A stretch of DNA of 64,000 bases from Stratiformator vulcanicus (GCF_007744515.1 NZ_CP036268.1:4112088-4176087), one strand, 5' to 3'. Positions 36,568-45,887 are shown, counted from the stretch's first letter. Notes: generated by a model from the sequence alone, not told the origin. Numbers and translations are program-made.

Positions 36568-36580
36568 TGGGGGAACGAAA

Positions 36581-37867
36581 TTAATTGCGGTTTGGTTCAA
36601 TGGATTCGAGCAATTTGCTCAGGCGATCATAGGCGGTCTTGGCGGCGGGATCAGACAGGTCGGCGGGAGATTCGTTCGGCAGATTGCGGCAGTCGACGAA
36701 TTGATTGCTTTGGCGATGTAGTCGCCACTCGCCGTCGAACAGGCAGAAGTCGCCTTTGATGCCGCCGGTGATGAAATCTCGCTCAGTTCCTGGACTGCTG
36801 GCGAGCCAGTCGGCAAAACTTTGGCCGTCAAGAGCGGCATCGCTTCTAATGCTGACATCCGCCAGTTCCGCAATCGTCGGATAGTAATCGGCCAAATCGA
36901 CGAGTCGATCGACGACTTTTCCCGCGTGCGCCTTGCGGGGGCATTGCACGATCAGCGGGACATGCATTCCGCCGCAGTCGAGATCGCGTTTACCGCCGAG
37001 CACCGGGCCGGCTTTGGTTTGGCGGGGCCGATTCAGATCGGTGCCGTTGTCACCGATGAAGATCACATAGGTGTTGTCTTCAATCCCTAATTCCGGAACC
37101 GCCGACCGAATGCGTCCGACGAGCTTGTCCATATAGGTGATCATATTGCCGAGAGACTTCTTGCGGCCCGCTGCGCGATCATCTGGCGTCTCCACAAGCG
37201 GCAGGTGAGGCAGGAACATGTTGTGGTGCATATAGAACGGCTTGCCCGCCTCGTTCGCCGACTTCATGCGGTCGATGACGTAATCGGCGAGCCTATCGGG
37301 TCCGAAATCCTGCTCCGTCGATTTAATAATCTCGCCGTTGCGATTCAGGCAGGGCTTCCAATAACGGATTGTCTTCCTGCCCTTCTGCCAGATTTGCCAC
37401 AGGCACCAGTCATCGAACCCGGCCGTCCGCGGGTGATCCGGGTGAAACTCCAATGTGGCCAGTTGCCACTTTCCGGCGACCGACGTTTCATACCCGGTTT
37501 CGCGAAGTTCATGGGCGATCGTGCGGAAGCGTTTCTTAAAGTCGACCATCTTTCGCGTGCCCAGATGCACCGGCAGCACGGCGTCGTAACCGTGGCGGTT
37601 GGTGTATTGGCCGGTAAGTAACGTCATTCGCGACGGCGTGCAGACCGGGCTCGTATAGGCCCGGCTGAAGCGAACGCCCTCGGCCGCCATCCGGTCGAGT
37701 TCCGGGGTTTCGAATTCCAAGCCGCCGTAACAGCCGAGCGTCTCCGCCCCGAGATCATCGGCAAACAGCAGCACGAAGTTGGGGCGGTCGTCGGCGATCG
37801 ACAGGTGACTAGCGCTGACCGCCAGCAGGATTGAAAAGAAGAGTCGGAACCGGCTCATCGTTGACAT
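36581..37867 (-). CDS. sulfatase (arylsulfatase A-like)
   Basis: 428 residues with a signal peptide of about 25. RPNFVLLFADDLGAETLGCYGG gives the metal-binding Asp pair; SPVCTPSRMTLLTGQYTNRHGY is the formylglycine signature CTPSR (about 76-80); VAGKWQLATL and YVIFIGDNGTDLN complete the active site. The start at 37867 has AGGAAAGC immediately upstream, better than the ATG nine bases later. Likely acts on exported sulfated glycans or other sulfate esters. Divergent from the ABC transporter genes. Confidence 0.9.
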   Translation of the reverse strand: MSTMSRFRLFFSILLAVSASHLSIADDRPNFVLLFADDLGAETLGCYGGLEFETPELDRMAAEGVRFSRAYTSPVCTPSRMTLLTGQYTNRHGYDAVLPVHLGTRKMVDFKKRFRTIAHELRETGYETSVAGKWQLATLEFHPDHPRTAGFDDWCLWQIWQKGRKTIRYWKPCLNRNGEIIKSTEQDFGPDRLADYVIDRMKSANEAGKPFYMHHNMFLPHLPLVETPDDRAAGRKKSLGNMITYMDKLVGRIRSAVPELGIEDNTYVIFIGDNGTDLNRPRQTKAGPVLGGKRDLDCGGMHVPLIVQCPRKAHAGKVVDRLVDLADYYPTIAELADVSIRSDAALDGQSFADWLASSPGTERDFITGGIKGDFCLFDGEWRLHRQSNQFVDCRNLPNESPADLSDPAAKTAYDRLSKLLESIEPNRN

Positions 37868-38060
37868 GCTTTCCTCGTGTGACTGTGCTCTGCGTCAGAC
37901 TCGCACGACATCGCGCGGAAGTCGAGCGAGTCGGCGTGCGAGATTTTCCACCGAACCTCGTCCATTGATCCCGTGTCACCGACGCGTGCGGAGAGGACTT
38001 GGCGGGCCGGCGCGATTATGGTGTTACTCGATACCTCATTCAGTTACGGCAGTATCGCCC

Positions 38061-38990
38061 TTGCAAACGACGACTCCCACACTCTCCGTTCGCGATCTCC
38101 GCAAGACGTTCGGCGATGTCACCGCTGTCGATGGCATCGATTGGGAAGCCCGGCCGGGTGAGTGCTTCGGGCTTTTAGGGCCGAACGGAGCCGGGAAGAC
38201 GACCACGATCGAGATTTGCGAAGGGCTCACGAAGCCCGACAGCGGTACGGTCGAGCTATTCGGTGAGACGTGGATCGCGAACACGGGTCAACTGCATCAG
38301 CGGATCGGCGTGCAGCTTCAGGAGACCCAGTTCTCTGAACGGCTGACCGTCGAGGAGACAATCCGGCTGTTTCGTAGCTTCTATCGCGAGGGCCGTTCGG
38401 TCGAGGATTTGCTCGCGGTTGTCGAACTGACCGAAAAACGAAATGCCCGCGTTGCGACGCTTTCTGGCGGACAAAAACAACGGGTGGCGATGGCCTGTGC
38501 TCTGGTGGGGAACCCCGACCTGCTGTTCCTCGATGAACCGACGACCGGACTCGATCCGCAGGCCCGCCGACAGTTGTGGGAACTGGTTGAGCAGTTCAAA
38601 CACGAGGGCCGGACGGTCATTCTCACCACGCACTACATGGACGAAGCCGAGCGGCTGTGCGACCGCATCGCGATCATGGATCGCGGCAAGATCATTGCTG
38701 ATGGAACACCGAAGCAGCTCATCGATTCCCTCGGAGCGGCCCACATCGTTGAGTTTTCGCCATCGATCGCTGTGCAAGAGGAGCGCTTCCAAACGCTCCC
38801 CGGCGTCCACGACGTGGCCGGCGAAGACGGTCGCTATCGGCTGACGGTTGATCAATTGCACGTGGCCGTTCCGGCGGTGTTCGAGGCACTCGCGGCGGAG
38901 GGCATCGAACTGAATGAACTGACAACGCACTCGGCGACGCTCGAGGACCTGTTCGTGCATCTGACCGGAAGGCACCTGCGTGATGAGTAA
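38061..38990 (+). CDS. ABC transporter ATP-binding protein (ABC-2 type)
   Basis: Start is uncertain: TTG at 38061 gives a 309-residue protein beginning just before the conserved domain (LSVRDLRKTFGDVTAV); the only in-frame ATG is 65 codons earlier and lies in the divergent sulfatase promoter. Walker A GPNGAGKTTT, signature LSGGQKQRVAMA, Walker B LLFLDEPTTGLD and switch HYMDEAERLCD are complete. Drug or polymer export type (CcmA). Pairs with the permease 210 bp downstream; the gap carries a MITE-like insertion. Confidence 0.88.
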   Translation: MQTTTPTLSVRDLRKTFGDVTAVDGIDWEARPGECFGLLGPNGAGKTTTIEICEGLTKPDSGTVELFGETWIANTGQLHQRIGVQLQETQFSERLTVEETIRLFRSFYREGRSVEDLLAVVELTEKRNARVATLSGGQKQRVAMACALVGNPDLLFLDEPTTGLDPQARRQLWELVEQFKHEGRTVILTTHYMDEAERLCDRIAIMDRGKIIADGTPKQLIDSLGAAHIVEFSPSIAVQEERFQTLPGVHDVAGEDGRYRLTVDQLHVAVPAVFEALAAEGIELNELTTHSATLEDLFVHLTGRHLRDE

Positions 38991-39004
38991 AGCTTCCGCG
39001 CATC

Positions 39005-39181
39005 GGGTGGCTGGGGACGAGCGCGACGGGTATCCGGCTCCGTTAAACTCGTGCTGCTGTCTTGAACCATGCAGTCGCTCGCCCCCAGCGAGCGTGGAGC
39101 ACTCTTGCGAGTTCAGTGAGGAGTCACGGAGCTCGGACACCACATTGCTGGGGGCGGCATCCCTGCCGTCCCCAGCCACCC
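39005..39181. mobile_element. MITE-like insertion between ABC genes
   Basis: Perfect 15-bp terminal inverted repeats GGGTGGCTGGGGACG (39005-39019) and CGTCCCCAGCCACCC (39167-39181) bound 177 bp that is not protein-like, between the ATPase and permease genes of one transporter. Confidence 0.6.
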
Positions 39182-39200
39182 GTCTTAAGGTGTTTGACTA

Positions 39201-40289
39201 ATGGCAGGAAGCGAACGCATTCAAAGCGATGACCTCCCGTCTGAGCCTGCGCGGCCGGCTAAAGGCATCAACTTCGATTCGCTGGGGCAATTGACGCTCT
39301 GCCGGATTCGGGAGTTTTACCGAGAACCAGAAATCATCTTTTGGATGGTCATTTTTCCGATCCTGATGGCGGGGGGGCTCGGGCTGGCTTTTCGAAGTCA
39401 GCCGCAGGACGCCGTGCAGGTCGCCACGACCGACGAAGCCATCGCTCGAAAGCTCTCCGATCAGGCGAGCGTTGACGTCGAGCTACTCGATTCAGATGCG
39501 GCAAACCGAGCATTGGCGACGGGGAAGGTGCTCGTAGTCGTTTCGCCAGATAATGACGGGGTCTCCTATCGCTTTGACGATACGAATCCCGAAGCGCGAG
39601 TCGCGCGACTCATCCTCGACAACGCCCTGCAGCAGGCGTCGGGACGCAGCGACGTTCTCGCGACCTCCGAGGACTTCGTCCGCGAGCCGGGGAGCCGGTA
39701 TATCGATTTTCTGATCCCCGGCCTGTTGGGTCTGAACATCATGGGGGGCAGCATCTGGGGCATCGGCTTCACGATCGTCGATACCCGCCGGCGAAAGCTA
39801 CTCAAACGGCTCGTCGCCAGTCCGATGCCACGCTGGCAATACCTATTGTCGTTCCTAATCAGCCGGCTGGTGCTGCTGGTGATCGAGGTCGGTGTGGTGA
39901 TTGCCTTCGCAACGTTGGTATTCGGCGTACCAATGCGGGGACCGATCTGGGAGTTTGTCCTCTTGTGCGTGCTCGGCTCGTTCAGCTTCAGTGCCTTGGG
40001 CATTCTGATCGCCGCGCGGCCGCGAACCATCGAAGCGGTCTCCGGGGTGATGAACTTCGTGATGCTGCCGATGTGGATTTGCTCGGGCGTGTTCTTCTCG
40101 CCGGAGCGGTTTCCCGAGGTCGTCCTGCCGCTGATCCGGCTGCTGCCACTCACCGCGGTGATCGATGCTCTGCGGGCGAACATGCTGCGGGGCGAATCGC
40201 TGCTCGGCATGGAATGGCAACTGGCCGTGATGGTCGGCTGGCTGGTCCTCTGCTTTCCGCTGGCGCTGTGGTTATTCCGCTGGAAGTGA
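39201..40289 (+). CDS. ABC-2 type transporter permease
   Basis: 362 residues. One helix at about 43-60, an exported domain to about 165, then five helices (about 168-360) with YIDFLIPGLLGLNIMGG and the motif RRRKLLKRLVASPM typical of ABC-2 (ABC2_membrane_3-like) permeases. Works with the upstream ATPase as an exporter; substrate unknown. An insertion element between the two genes may weaken coupling. Confidence 0.88.
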   Translation: MAGSERIQSDDLPSEPARPAKGINFDSLGQLTLCRIREFYREPEIIFWMVIFPILMAGGLGLAFRSQPQDAVQVATTDEAIARKLSDQASVDVELLDSDAANRALATGKVLVVVSPDNDGVSYRFDDTNPEARVARLILDNALQQASGRSDVLATSEDFVREPGSRYIDFLIPGLLGLNIMGGSIWGIGFTIVDTRRRKLLKRLVASPMPRWQYLLSFLISRLVLLVIEVGVVIAFATLVFGVPMRGPIWEFVLLCVLGSFSFSALGILIAARPRTIEAVSGVMNFVMLPMWICSGVFFSPERFPEVVLPLIRLLPLTAVIDALRANMLRGESLLGMEWQLAVMVGWLVLCFPLALWLFRWK

Positions 40290-40424
40290 CGTAAAGCTGA
40301 TAAATTCCAGTGTTTAAGGCCGTTCGAGGTTCGGTATCGGCGGCCGAAATGGTAGAATCAGGGCCGATGCGCTCATCGCCGTTGACGAGGTATTCGCGTT
40401 TTCTTGATCAGGTTGAGGTCGACC

Positions 40425-40808
40425 ATGCCCGGCTCGACGACTATTGACGAAACTCCAGTTGAGGAACCGATCGTCCGTCCGAAGGACTCACGCCCCGAGA
40501 CCCGAGAGAAGGCGGACAAGCGTCCCCAGAAGAAGAAGGCACCCCGGTATGCCGTGATCGTCCAAAACGACGATCATCACACGTTCCCGTATGTGACAGC
40601 GGTGCTGCGAAAAATCTGCGGCCATCCCCTCCCGAAGGCCGAAGAATTGACGATGCAGATTCACGTCAAAGGCCAAGCCCTCGTCTGGAGCGGCTCCCTC
40701 GAGGTCGCCGAGCTCAAACGGGATCAGATCCGAGGGTTCGGCCCGGATGTGTTCGCTTCGAAGACCGTCACGTTCCCGTTGGGGGTGCGGATCGAAAAAC
40801 TACCGTGA
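40425..40808 (+). CDS. clpS: ATP-dependent Clp protease adaptor ClpS
   Basis: 127 residues. The first 45 are charged and disordered; then the ClpS core with YAVIVQNDDHHTFPYVTAVLRKICG, where Asp-Asp and following residues form the N-degron pocket region. The usual DD-x-T-P-M is DDHHTFPYV, a variant common in planctomycetes as far as I recall. Start at 40425 has GAGG upstream. It delivers N-end rule substrates to ClpAP; no clpA is adjacent. Confidence 0.88.
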   Translation: MPGSTTIDETPVEEPIVRPKDSRPETREKADKRPQKKKAPRYAVIVQNDDHHTFPYVTAVLRKICGHPLPKAEELTMQIHVKGQALVWSGSLEVAELKRDQIRGFGPDVFASKTVTFPLGVRIEKLP

Positions 40809-41029
40809 GGTCGGAACGAGATATCGTTCTGCCGGCGCTAGCCCGCCTCAGCGATACGCGTCGGCGTGACGAGGCCGAGACCGCCCTGATTTTCAAGCGA
40901 TGTCGCCTGCGATCATCGTTCGATTCGGGTTTCACGGTTGCTTCCGGCCCGACGAGACCTTTCAATCAAGGCCTGCTGATCCGTCGGTTGATCAGCAATT
41001 TCTGCCAAGTTGAATTTGGTCGGCTATCT

Positions 41030-41779
41030 ATGACGCTCAATCTGTTTCTCGTTCCCGCTTTTCTTTTGGCAGGAGTGTCGTCCCTGCAAGCCGCGGACGA
41101 AGCCTCCGCGTTGCAGGCTCTCAAGGACCTCAACCCGAAAAAGTTTGAGGTGGAGAACAATGATGCCGGGCAGGTGACGTCGATTCGCATCGACGGTTGC
41201 CGCGACCTGACCGATGAGCACCTCCGCCATTTCGCCGCGTTCCCGGAACTGCGCGAGCTGAAAATTTCTCACGCGACGAAGTTCGACGGCTCGGGCGCCC
41301 GCTACCTGACCGATCTGCAGCATCTCGAAAGCCTTCAAGTCGGGGGCACCCGTTTCTCAAACGAGGGATTGCAGTTTCTTTCCAGTCATCCGAACCTGCA
41401 GGCACTGCAATTGCGGCACGCCGGTGTAACCGATGACGGCATGACGTACGCGGCCCAGATGCCCAATCTTAAGGAGATTCTTGTCAGCCCGAAATTCACG
41501 AAGAAGATTGCGGACGCCGGCGTTCGCAAACTGGCACAGTCGAAAACGCTGGAAGACCTGACCGTCGAGCAGACTTTTTTGACTTATGAGGGAAGCCTGT
41601 CCGCTTATAAGAATCATCCGAGTCTTAAGACCGTCTATCTTCGCGATGTCTTGATCGGCGAGTCCGACATCGAAAAATTGAAGGCCGATCATCCGAACGC
41701 GAACATTCGCGTGAAAGTTCTGGACGACAAGACGCGGCCTCGTTATCAAAAAGCGATCGACAAGCATTGGAAGAATTAA
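41030..41779 (+). CDS. exported leucine-rich-repeat-like protein
   Basis: 249 residues with signal peptide (MTLNLFLVPAFLLAGVSS, cleavage near LQA|AD). Short LRR-like repeats follow: LTDEHLRHFAAFPELRELKIS, LTDLQHLESLQVGGT, FLSSHPNLQALQLRHAGVTDDGMTYAAQMPNLKEI, typical of planctomycete LRR proteins. Ends with a basic stretch. Start selected because of the signal peptide; the frame is open back to clpS. Binding role presumed. Confidence 0.75.
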   Translation: MTLNLFLVPAFLLAGVSSLQAADEASALQALKDLNPKKFEVENNDAGQVTSIRIDGCRDLTDEHLRHFAAFPELRELKISHATKFDGSGARYLTDLQHLESLQVGGTRFSNEGLQFLSSHPNLQALQLRHAGVTDDGMTYAAQMPNLKEILVSPKFTKKIADAGVRKLAQSKTLEDLTVEQTFLTYEGSLSAYKNHPSLKTVYLRDVLIGESDIEKLKADHPNANIRVKVLDDKTRPRYQKAIDKHWKN

Positions 41780-41855
41780 GTCCAACGTTCGCACAGCCGT
41801 CGTTTCAAAAATCCCAGCGCCGCGGCCCCGCCGCGCTTTAGTCAGGCAGCTTACC

Positions 41856-43808
41856 ATGAGAATCGCTTCCGTCTTTACCACTTGTGCCATCGGTCTGTGC
41901 ACGCTTTCCGCTTCAGCCATGGCTGATTCGGCCGTCAGCAGCCCGCTTAATGAATTAAGCGAGGTCGAACGACTTTCCGGCTGGAAACTCCTATTCGACG
42001 GCCAGACGACGGAAGGCTGGCGCAATTACCGCCGCGATACGATCAGCAAAGGATGGAAGGTCAAAGACGGCTTACTTGCGAGGGAGGGGTTATTTGCCGG
42101 GGACATTATCACTGAAGAAAAATACGGCGAATTCGAGCTATCACTCGAATTCCGTATTTCAACCGGCGGAAACAGCGGCGTGATGTTCCGCGTCACCGAA
42201 GAGGCTCCTCAGCCTTGGCACACCGGGCCTGAAGTGCAGATTCTCGATAATGCGAAGGGTCACGACCCGCAGAAGACGGGTTGGCTCTATCAGCTTTATC
42301 AACCGAAGAAGCCCAATTGGAGAATTAAGATTGAGAAAGCGGCGGGCCTCGAGCCGGAGCCGACGCTCGATACGGCACGACCGGCGGGCGAGTGGAATCA
42401 TCTTGTCATCCGCGTGACGGACAACGAGTCTCGGGTCTACTTAAACGGCGTCTCTTATTATCGATTTCAAATCGGCAGCGACGATTGGAACAAGCGGGTC
42501 GCGAAGAGCAAGTTCTCAAAGTACGCCGGTTTCGGCAAAGCGGAAGAAGGTCATATCTGCCTGCAGGATCATGGCAACGACGTCGCCTTCCGAAACATTA
42601 AGATTCGAGACCTCTCTCGAACGCCGCCCGACCCCCAGCACGGCAAGCTGGCCGTCGGTGTCGAACCTGCCTTTCCCAATCTGAATTTCGCGGACTGGGA
42701 GGGGGTCGACGAAAACGGAAAAATTGAAATTATGCGGCCCCTCGTGATGACCGCGGCAGCGTCTGAGTCGGAGCGGCTCTATGTCGCCACGCAGCGCGGC
42801 GTCATCCATACCTTTAAGAATGACCCCGACGCACGGCAAACAGATATATTTTTTGATATTGAAGATCAGGTGAAGCCGTTCTACGGCTCCGGCGCGAACG
42901 AAGAAGGCCTCTTAGGACTCGCTTTCCATCCTGACTACCCGACCGACCCGCGGTTCTTCGTTTATTATACGAAGCGGGTTAGCGAGCCGACGTCGATTGT
43001 GTCGAGTTTCCGAGTCTCCGCCGACAACCCTTTAAGAGCGGACCCGAAATCTGAACAGGTCTTAATGACGATCGACGAGCCGTTTCAAAATCATAACGGG
43101 GGTTCGATCGAATTCGGCCCGGACGGATTCCTCTATATCGGCTTGGGCGACGGCGGCAGCGCGAACGATCCCCAGGGCAACGGGCAGAACCTCTCCACGC
43201 TGCTTGGATCGATCCTGCGAATCGACGTCGACTCGACATCCGCTGATCAGCCTTACGGGATTCCGGCCGACAATCCATTCGTTGAGCAGACCGATGCCCG
43301 GCCGGAAATCTTCGCGTACGGCTTTCGGAATCCTTGGCGTATCGGTTTCGACCCAAAAACCGGCGACCTGTGGGCAGCCGACGTCGGGCAGGACTACTAT
43401 GAAGAGATCGATGTCGTGCGGGCCGGCGGGAATTACGGATGGAACGTTCGCGAAGGCGCCCATCCGTTCGGCGCGGACGGCGAGCCGGCCAAGCCTGAGT
43501 ACATTGACCCCGTTTGGGAGTACGATCACACCGCCGGCAAGTCGATTACGGGGGGCTACGTCTTCCGCTCCGACCGCGTGCCGGAACTCGACGGGCGATA
43601 TCTGTACGCCGACTACGTCACCGGCAAGCTCTGGGCCCTCGATTACGATCCGAACAGCGGCACCGTTCGCTCGAATGATCGAATCCCGACGAAGAACATG
43701 CCGGTCCTCGCGTTCGGGCAACTTCCCGGCGGCGAAGTCCTGTTCGCGATCCCGACCGCCGGCGGGCAAGGCATCTACCGTTTCGTTTCAAAGCAGACCG
43801 ACGAGTAG
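41856..43808 (+). CDS. DUF1080 / glucose-sorbosone dehydrogenase fusion
   Basis: Exported protein of 650 residues with a signal peptide of about 23. Residues about 40-250 are DUF1080 (GWKLLFDGQTTEGWRNY, FRISTGGNSGVMFRV, HICLQDHGNDVAFRNIKIRDL). Residues about 285-645 are a GSDH/sorbosone dehydrogenase-type propeller (NEEGLLGLAFHPDY, NHNGGSIEFGPDGFLYIGLGDGG, YGFRNPWRIGFD). No heme CxxCH is present. The first half binds or hydrolyses sugar derivatives, the second would oxidise a sugar using PQQ, so the fusion may process one polysaccharide product. Confidence 0.85.
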   Translation: MRIASVFTTCAIGLCTLSASAMADSAVSSPLNELSEVERLSGWKLLFDGQTTEGWRNYRRDTISKGWKVKDGLLAREGLFAGDIITEEKYGEFELSLEFRISTGGNSGVMFRVTEEAPQPWHTGPEVQILDNAKGHDPQKTGWLYQLYQPKKPNWRIKIEKAAGLEPEPTLDTARPAGEWNHLVIRVTDNESRVYLNGVSYYRFQIGSDDWNKRVAKSKFSKYAGFGKAEEGHICLQDHGNDVAFRNIKIRDLSRTPPDPQHGKLAVGVEPAFPNLNFADWEGVDENGKIEIMRPLVMTAAASESERLYVATQRGVIHTFKNDPDARQTDIFFDIEDQVKPFYGSGANEEGLLGLAFHPDYPTDPRFFVYYTKRVSEPTSIVSSFRVSADNPLRADPKSEQVLMTIDEPFQNHNGGSIEFGPDGFLYIGLGDGGSANDPQGNGQNLSTLLGSILRIDVDSTSADQPYGIPADNPFVEQTDARPEIFAYGFRNPWRIGFDPKTGDLWAADVGQDYYEEIDVVRAGGNYGWNVREGAHPFGADGEPAKPEYIDPVWEYDHTAGKSITGGYVFRSDRVPELDGRYLYADYVTGKLWALDYDPNSGTVRSNDRIPTKNMPVLAFGQLPGGEVLFAIPTAGGQGIYRFVSKQTDE

Positions 43809-43850
43809 GTACGCCGGCATTTGCGCCATCGGGACCGCGCGGTCGTCAGT

Positions 43851-44108
43851 TCATGAGGCAGCGTGCTGCTGGCGCTCGTTATAGATGCGGGCCAGATCGG
43901 TCTTCGTCAACAAGATGATCCGTGTGAAGCCGGTGTGGGCTCGCTCGTAGCGAATCTGGCTCGCCTGCTCGGGCGAGCCGTGTGCGACGTCGACCAGCCA
44001 GGCGCGATCGTCCTCGGTCAATTCATCGGCTATTTCATCGGCGAACTCGGTTCGCGTTTCCACAACGAGGGAGTCGAGTCGACTGTCAAAACGATTCATT
44101 GCGGCCAC
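43851..44108 (-). CDS. small hypothetical protein
   Basis: 85 residues, mostly charged and helical (DSLVVETRTEFADEIADELTEDDRAWLVDVAH). Start GTG at 44108 has GGAGAAG about 6 bases upstream; an ATG three codons later is the alternative. No family recognised and no obvious partner. Confidence 0.5.
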   Translation of the reverse strand: MAAMNRFDSRLDSLVVETRTEFADEIADELTEDDRAWLVDVAHGSPEQASQIRYERAHTGFTRIILLTKTDLARIYNERQQHAAS

Positions 44109-44202
44109 GGCATCTTCTCCAGAAGTTCATCTTCATCGCTTAGCTTACAGTTGTAACCAGTCTATCGTTCGCAGGCTTCGCCCCAAATCGGTCCCGCCAG
44201 AA

Positions 44203-45615
44203 ATGCTTCGACTTGTCTTCGCCCTTGTTTGCCTGACACTAATTGCCGGTTGCAGCGGGACATCAACAGGCGGAAGTGAATCGGGTTCGGCAACGGCGGA
44301 GCAGTCGCAGCCATATCGCAGCGTCAACTGGCCCCACTGGCGCGGCCCCGAACGGGACGGTAGCACAACAGAGGAGGGCTGGAACCCTCGGCGGCTCGAA
44401 GAGCAGGACGCGGTCGCGTGGCGACGACAGATCGGCGTCGGTTACTCGTCGGTCACCGTCTTCGACGGCTCGGTCTATGCCACCGGACACATCGCCTCGC
44501 CCGAGAAGCAATCTTCGCAAGAGGACAAAGACGAGTCGAAGACCGACTCACCGGCCGAAGAGGCCACACCCGAAAGATCCGAGGGCAATGACGATGCCCA
44601 CGCCGGGCACACCGAACCGCCTCAGCCGGATGGCACCGAAGTTCTCGCGCGTCTCGACATCAAGACAGGCGAGCCGGTCTGGACTTTCGAATTTGCCGCC
44701 GCCCGATTGGACGACTCACATCACTTCGGCGGCCCGGCTGCCTCACCCGTTATTGCCGCGGGCCGCGTCTACGTGCACAGCAAAGACGGCCAACTGTTTT
44801 GTCTCGACCTCGCATCGGGTGAGGAAGTCTGGTCCGTTCGGCTGTCCGATCTGACCGGGGCGAGCGTACCGCTGTGGGGTAGTGCGAGTTCGCCCGTTGT
44901 CACGCAGGGAAAGGTGATCGTCGAATCGGGCGGGCTGATCGCGCTCGATGCCGACTCCGGTGATCTCATCTGGCAAAGCACGTCGCGGGAAGGGGGCTAT
45001 GCCACGCCGACGCCCTTCGAATACGGCGGGCAGCAATATCTGGCCCACTTCTCAACCGATGGCGTGCTCGTCGCCCGGCTCGACGACGGCACGGAGATCG
45101 ATACCGCCACCTTCGATACAGCATTCGACAACCCTACGACGACCCCGATCGTTTCCGAAGGTCGCATCTACTGCTCCGCCAGCAACGGTCGGGGCGGAAG
45201 GAGCTTCGTGTTCGACGGCCAGACACTGACGAAGTCGTGGTGGAATCCCAGCATCTCCAACCACTTCAATTCCTGCGTGCTGCAGGACGGCGTGCTCTAC
45301 GGCTTCGATGGCCACTCCGCCTTCCCGCGCAATGTCGAACTCGTCTGCATGAATTTCCAAGACGGCGAGGAGCGTTGGAAACAGCGCGGCCTCGGCCTCG
45401 GCTCACTGATCATCGCGGACGATAAACTTGTGATGCTCGGTGACACCGGCACCCTCACCATCGCCCACGTCAATCCCGACAAGTACGAGCCGATCGCTGA
45501 GGCGAAGATTCTTGAAGGCCAATGCTGGGCCTCCCCCGTCCTCTCGCACGGTCGGGTTTTCTGCCGCAACAGCGAAGGCGAACTCGCCTGCATTGACCTC
45601 CGCCCCCGAAAGTAA
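44203..45615 (+). CDS. PQQ-like beta-propeller lipoprotein
   Basis: 470 residues with lipoprotein signal (LIAGC, acylated Cys about residue 17). The mature part opens NWPHWRGPERDGSTTEEGW. An insertion of about 45 acidic residues (about 105-150) splits the first blade. Blades RLDIKTGEPVWTF, CLDLASGEEVWSV, ALDADSGDLIWQ confirm the PQQ-like fold. Similar to the products at 3393 and 11947, which are other members of this protein type. Substrate or cofactor unproven. Confidence 0.85.
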   Translation: MLRLVFALVCLTLIAGCSGTSTGGSESGSATAEQSQPYRSVNWPHWRGPERDGSTTEEGWNPRRLEEQDAVAWRRQIGVGYSSVTVFDGSVYATGHIASPEKQSSQEDKDESKTDSPAEEATPERSEGNDDAHAGHTEPPQPDGTEVLARLDIKTGEPVWTFEFAAARLDDSHHFGGPAASPVIAAGRVYVHSKDGQLFCLDLASGEEVWSVRLSDLTGASVPLWGSASSPVVTQGKVIVESGGLIALDADSGDLIWQSTSREGGYATPTPFEYGGQQYLAHFSTDGVLVARLDDGTEIDTATFDTAFDNPTTTPIVSEGRIYCSASNGRGGRSFVFDGQTLTKSWWNPSISNHFNSCVLQDGVLYGFDGHSAFPRNVELVCMNFQDGEERWKQRGLGLGSLIIADDKLVMLGDTGTLTIAHVNPDKYEPIAEAKILEGQCWASPVLSHGRVFCRNSEGELACIDLRPRK

Positions 45616-45628
45616 CCCGCCGCGTTAC

Positions 45629-45700
45629 ACTAGCCCGACGCGCAAGTGAGCGATTTCGCCCCCCAAAACTAGCCCGACGCGCAAGCGAGGGATTTCGCCC
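45629..45700. repeat. tandem pair of 33-bp repeats
   Basis: ACTAGCCCGACGCGCAAG units start at 45629 and 45668 (period 39). The core AGCCCGACGCGC equals the arm of the 26-bp inverted repeat at 9345-9406. Only two units, so not a CRISPR array. Confidence 0.6.
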
Positions 45701-45824
45701 AAAGAATTCAAACGAAGCGTTATGTAAATACGATATTCGACCGTATTCGTTGTCGCAAAGGGAACGCGAGTCCCGCGAGCATTCTGAAGCAATGTCGCAG
45801 AATATAGGGGAGCGGGCGATTGCG

Positions 45825-45850
45825 TCCCTTGCTGGCGCTGCGGGCTTGTG
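45825..45850 (+). repeat. REP-like unit
   Basis: TCCCTTGCTGGCGCTGCGGG again, flanked by GGGCGATTG and CAATCGCCC inverted arms that could fold to a terminator for the converging gene. Confidence 0.6.
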
Positions 45851-45887
45851 GGCGTTTTTCATCAATCGCCCGAAAGCACTTTGCCTA

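Noticed and set aside
37866-38060. Upstream extension of the ABC ATPase to an ATG at 37866
   Set aside because: The added 65 residues are Arg/Cys-rich and overlap the divergent sulfatase start and its promoter; TTG at 38061 fits the domain start.
38256-39179. 307-codon minus-strand frame opposite the ABC ATPase
   Set aside because: The plus strand carries complete ABC motifs; the antisense product is not protein-like.
38980-39201. 73-codon frame between the ABC genes
   Set aside because: It coincides with the 177-bp inverted-repeat element and has a Ser/Cys/Pro-rich, non-protein-like composition.
45629-45700. Possible CRISPR array
   Set aside because: Only two units with a 6-bp spacing and the unit is found elsewhere as an intergenic palindromic repeat.
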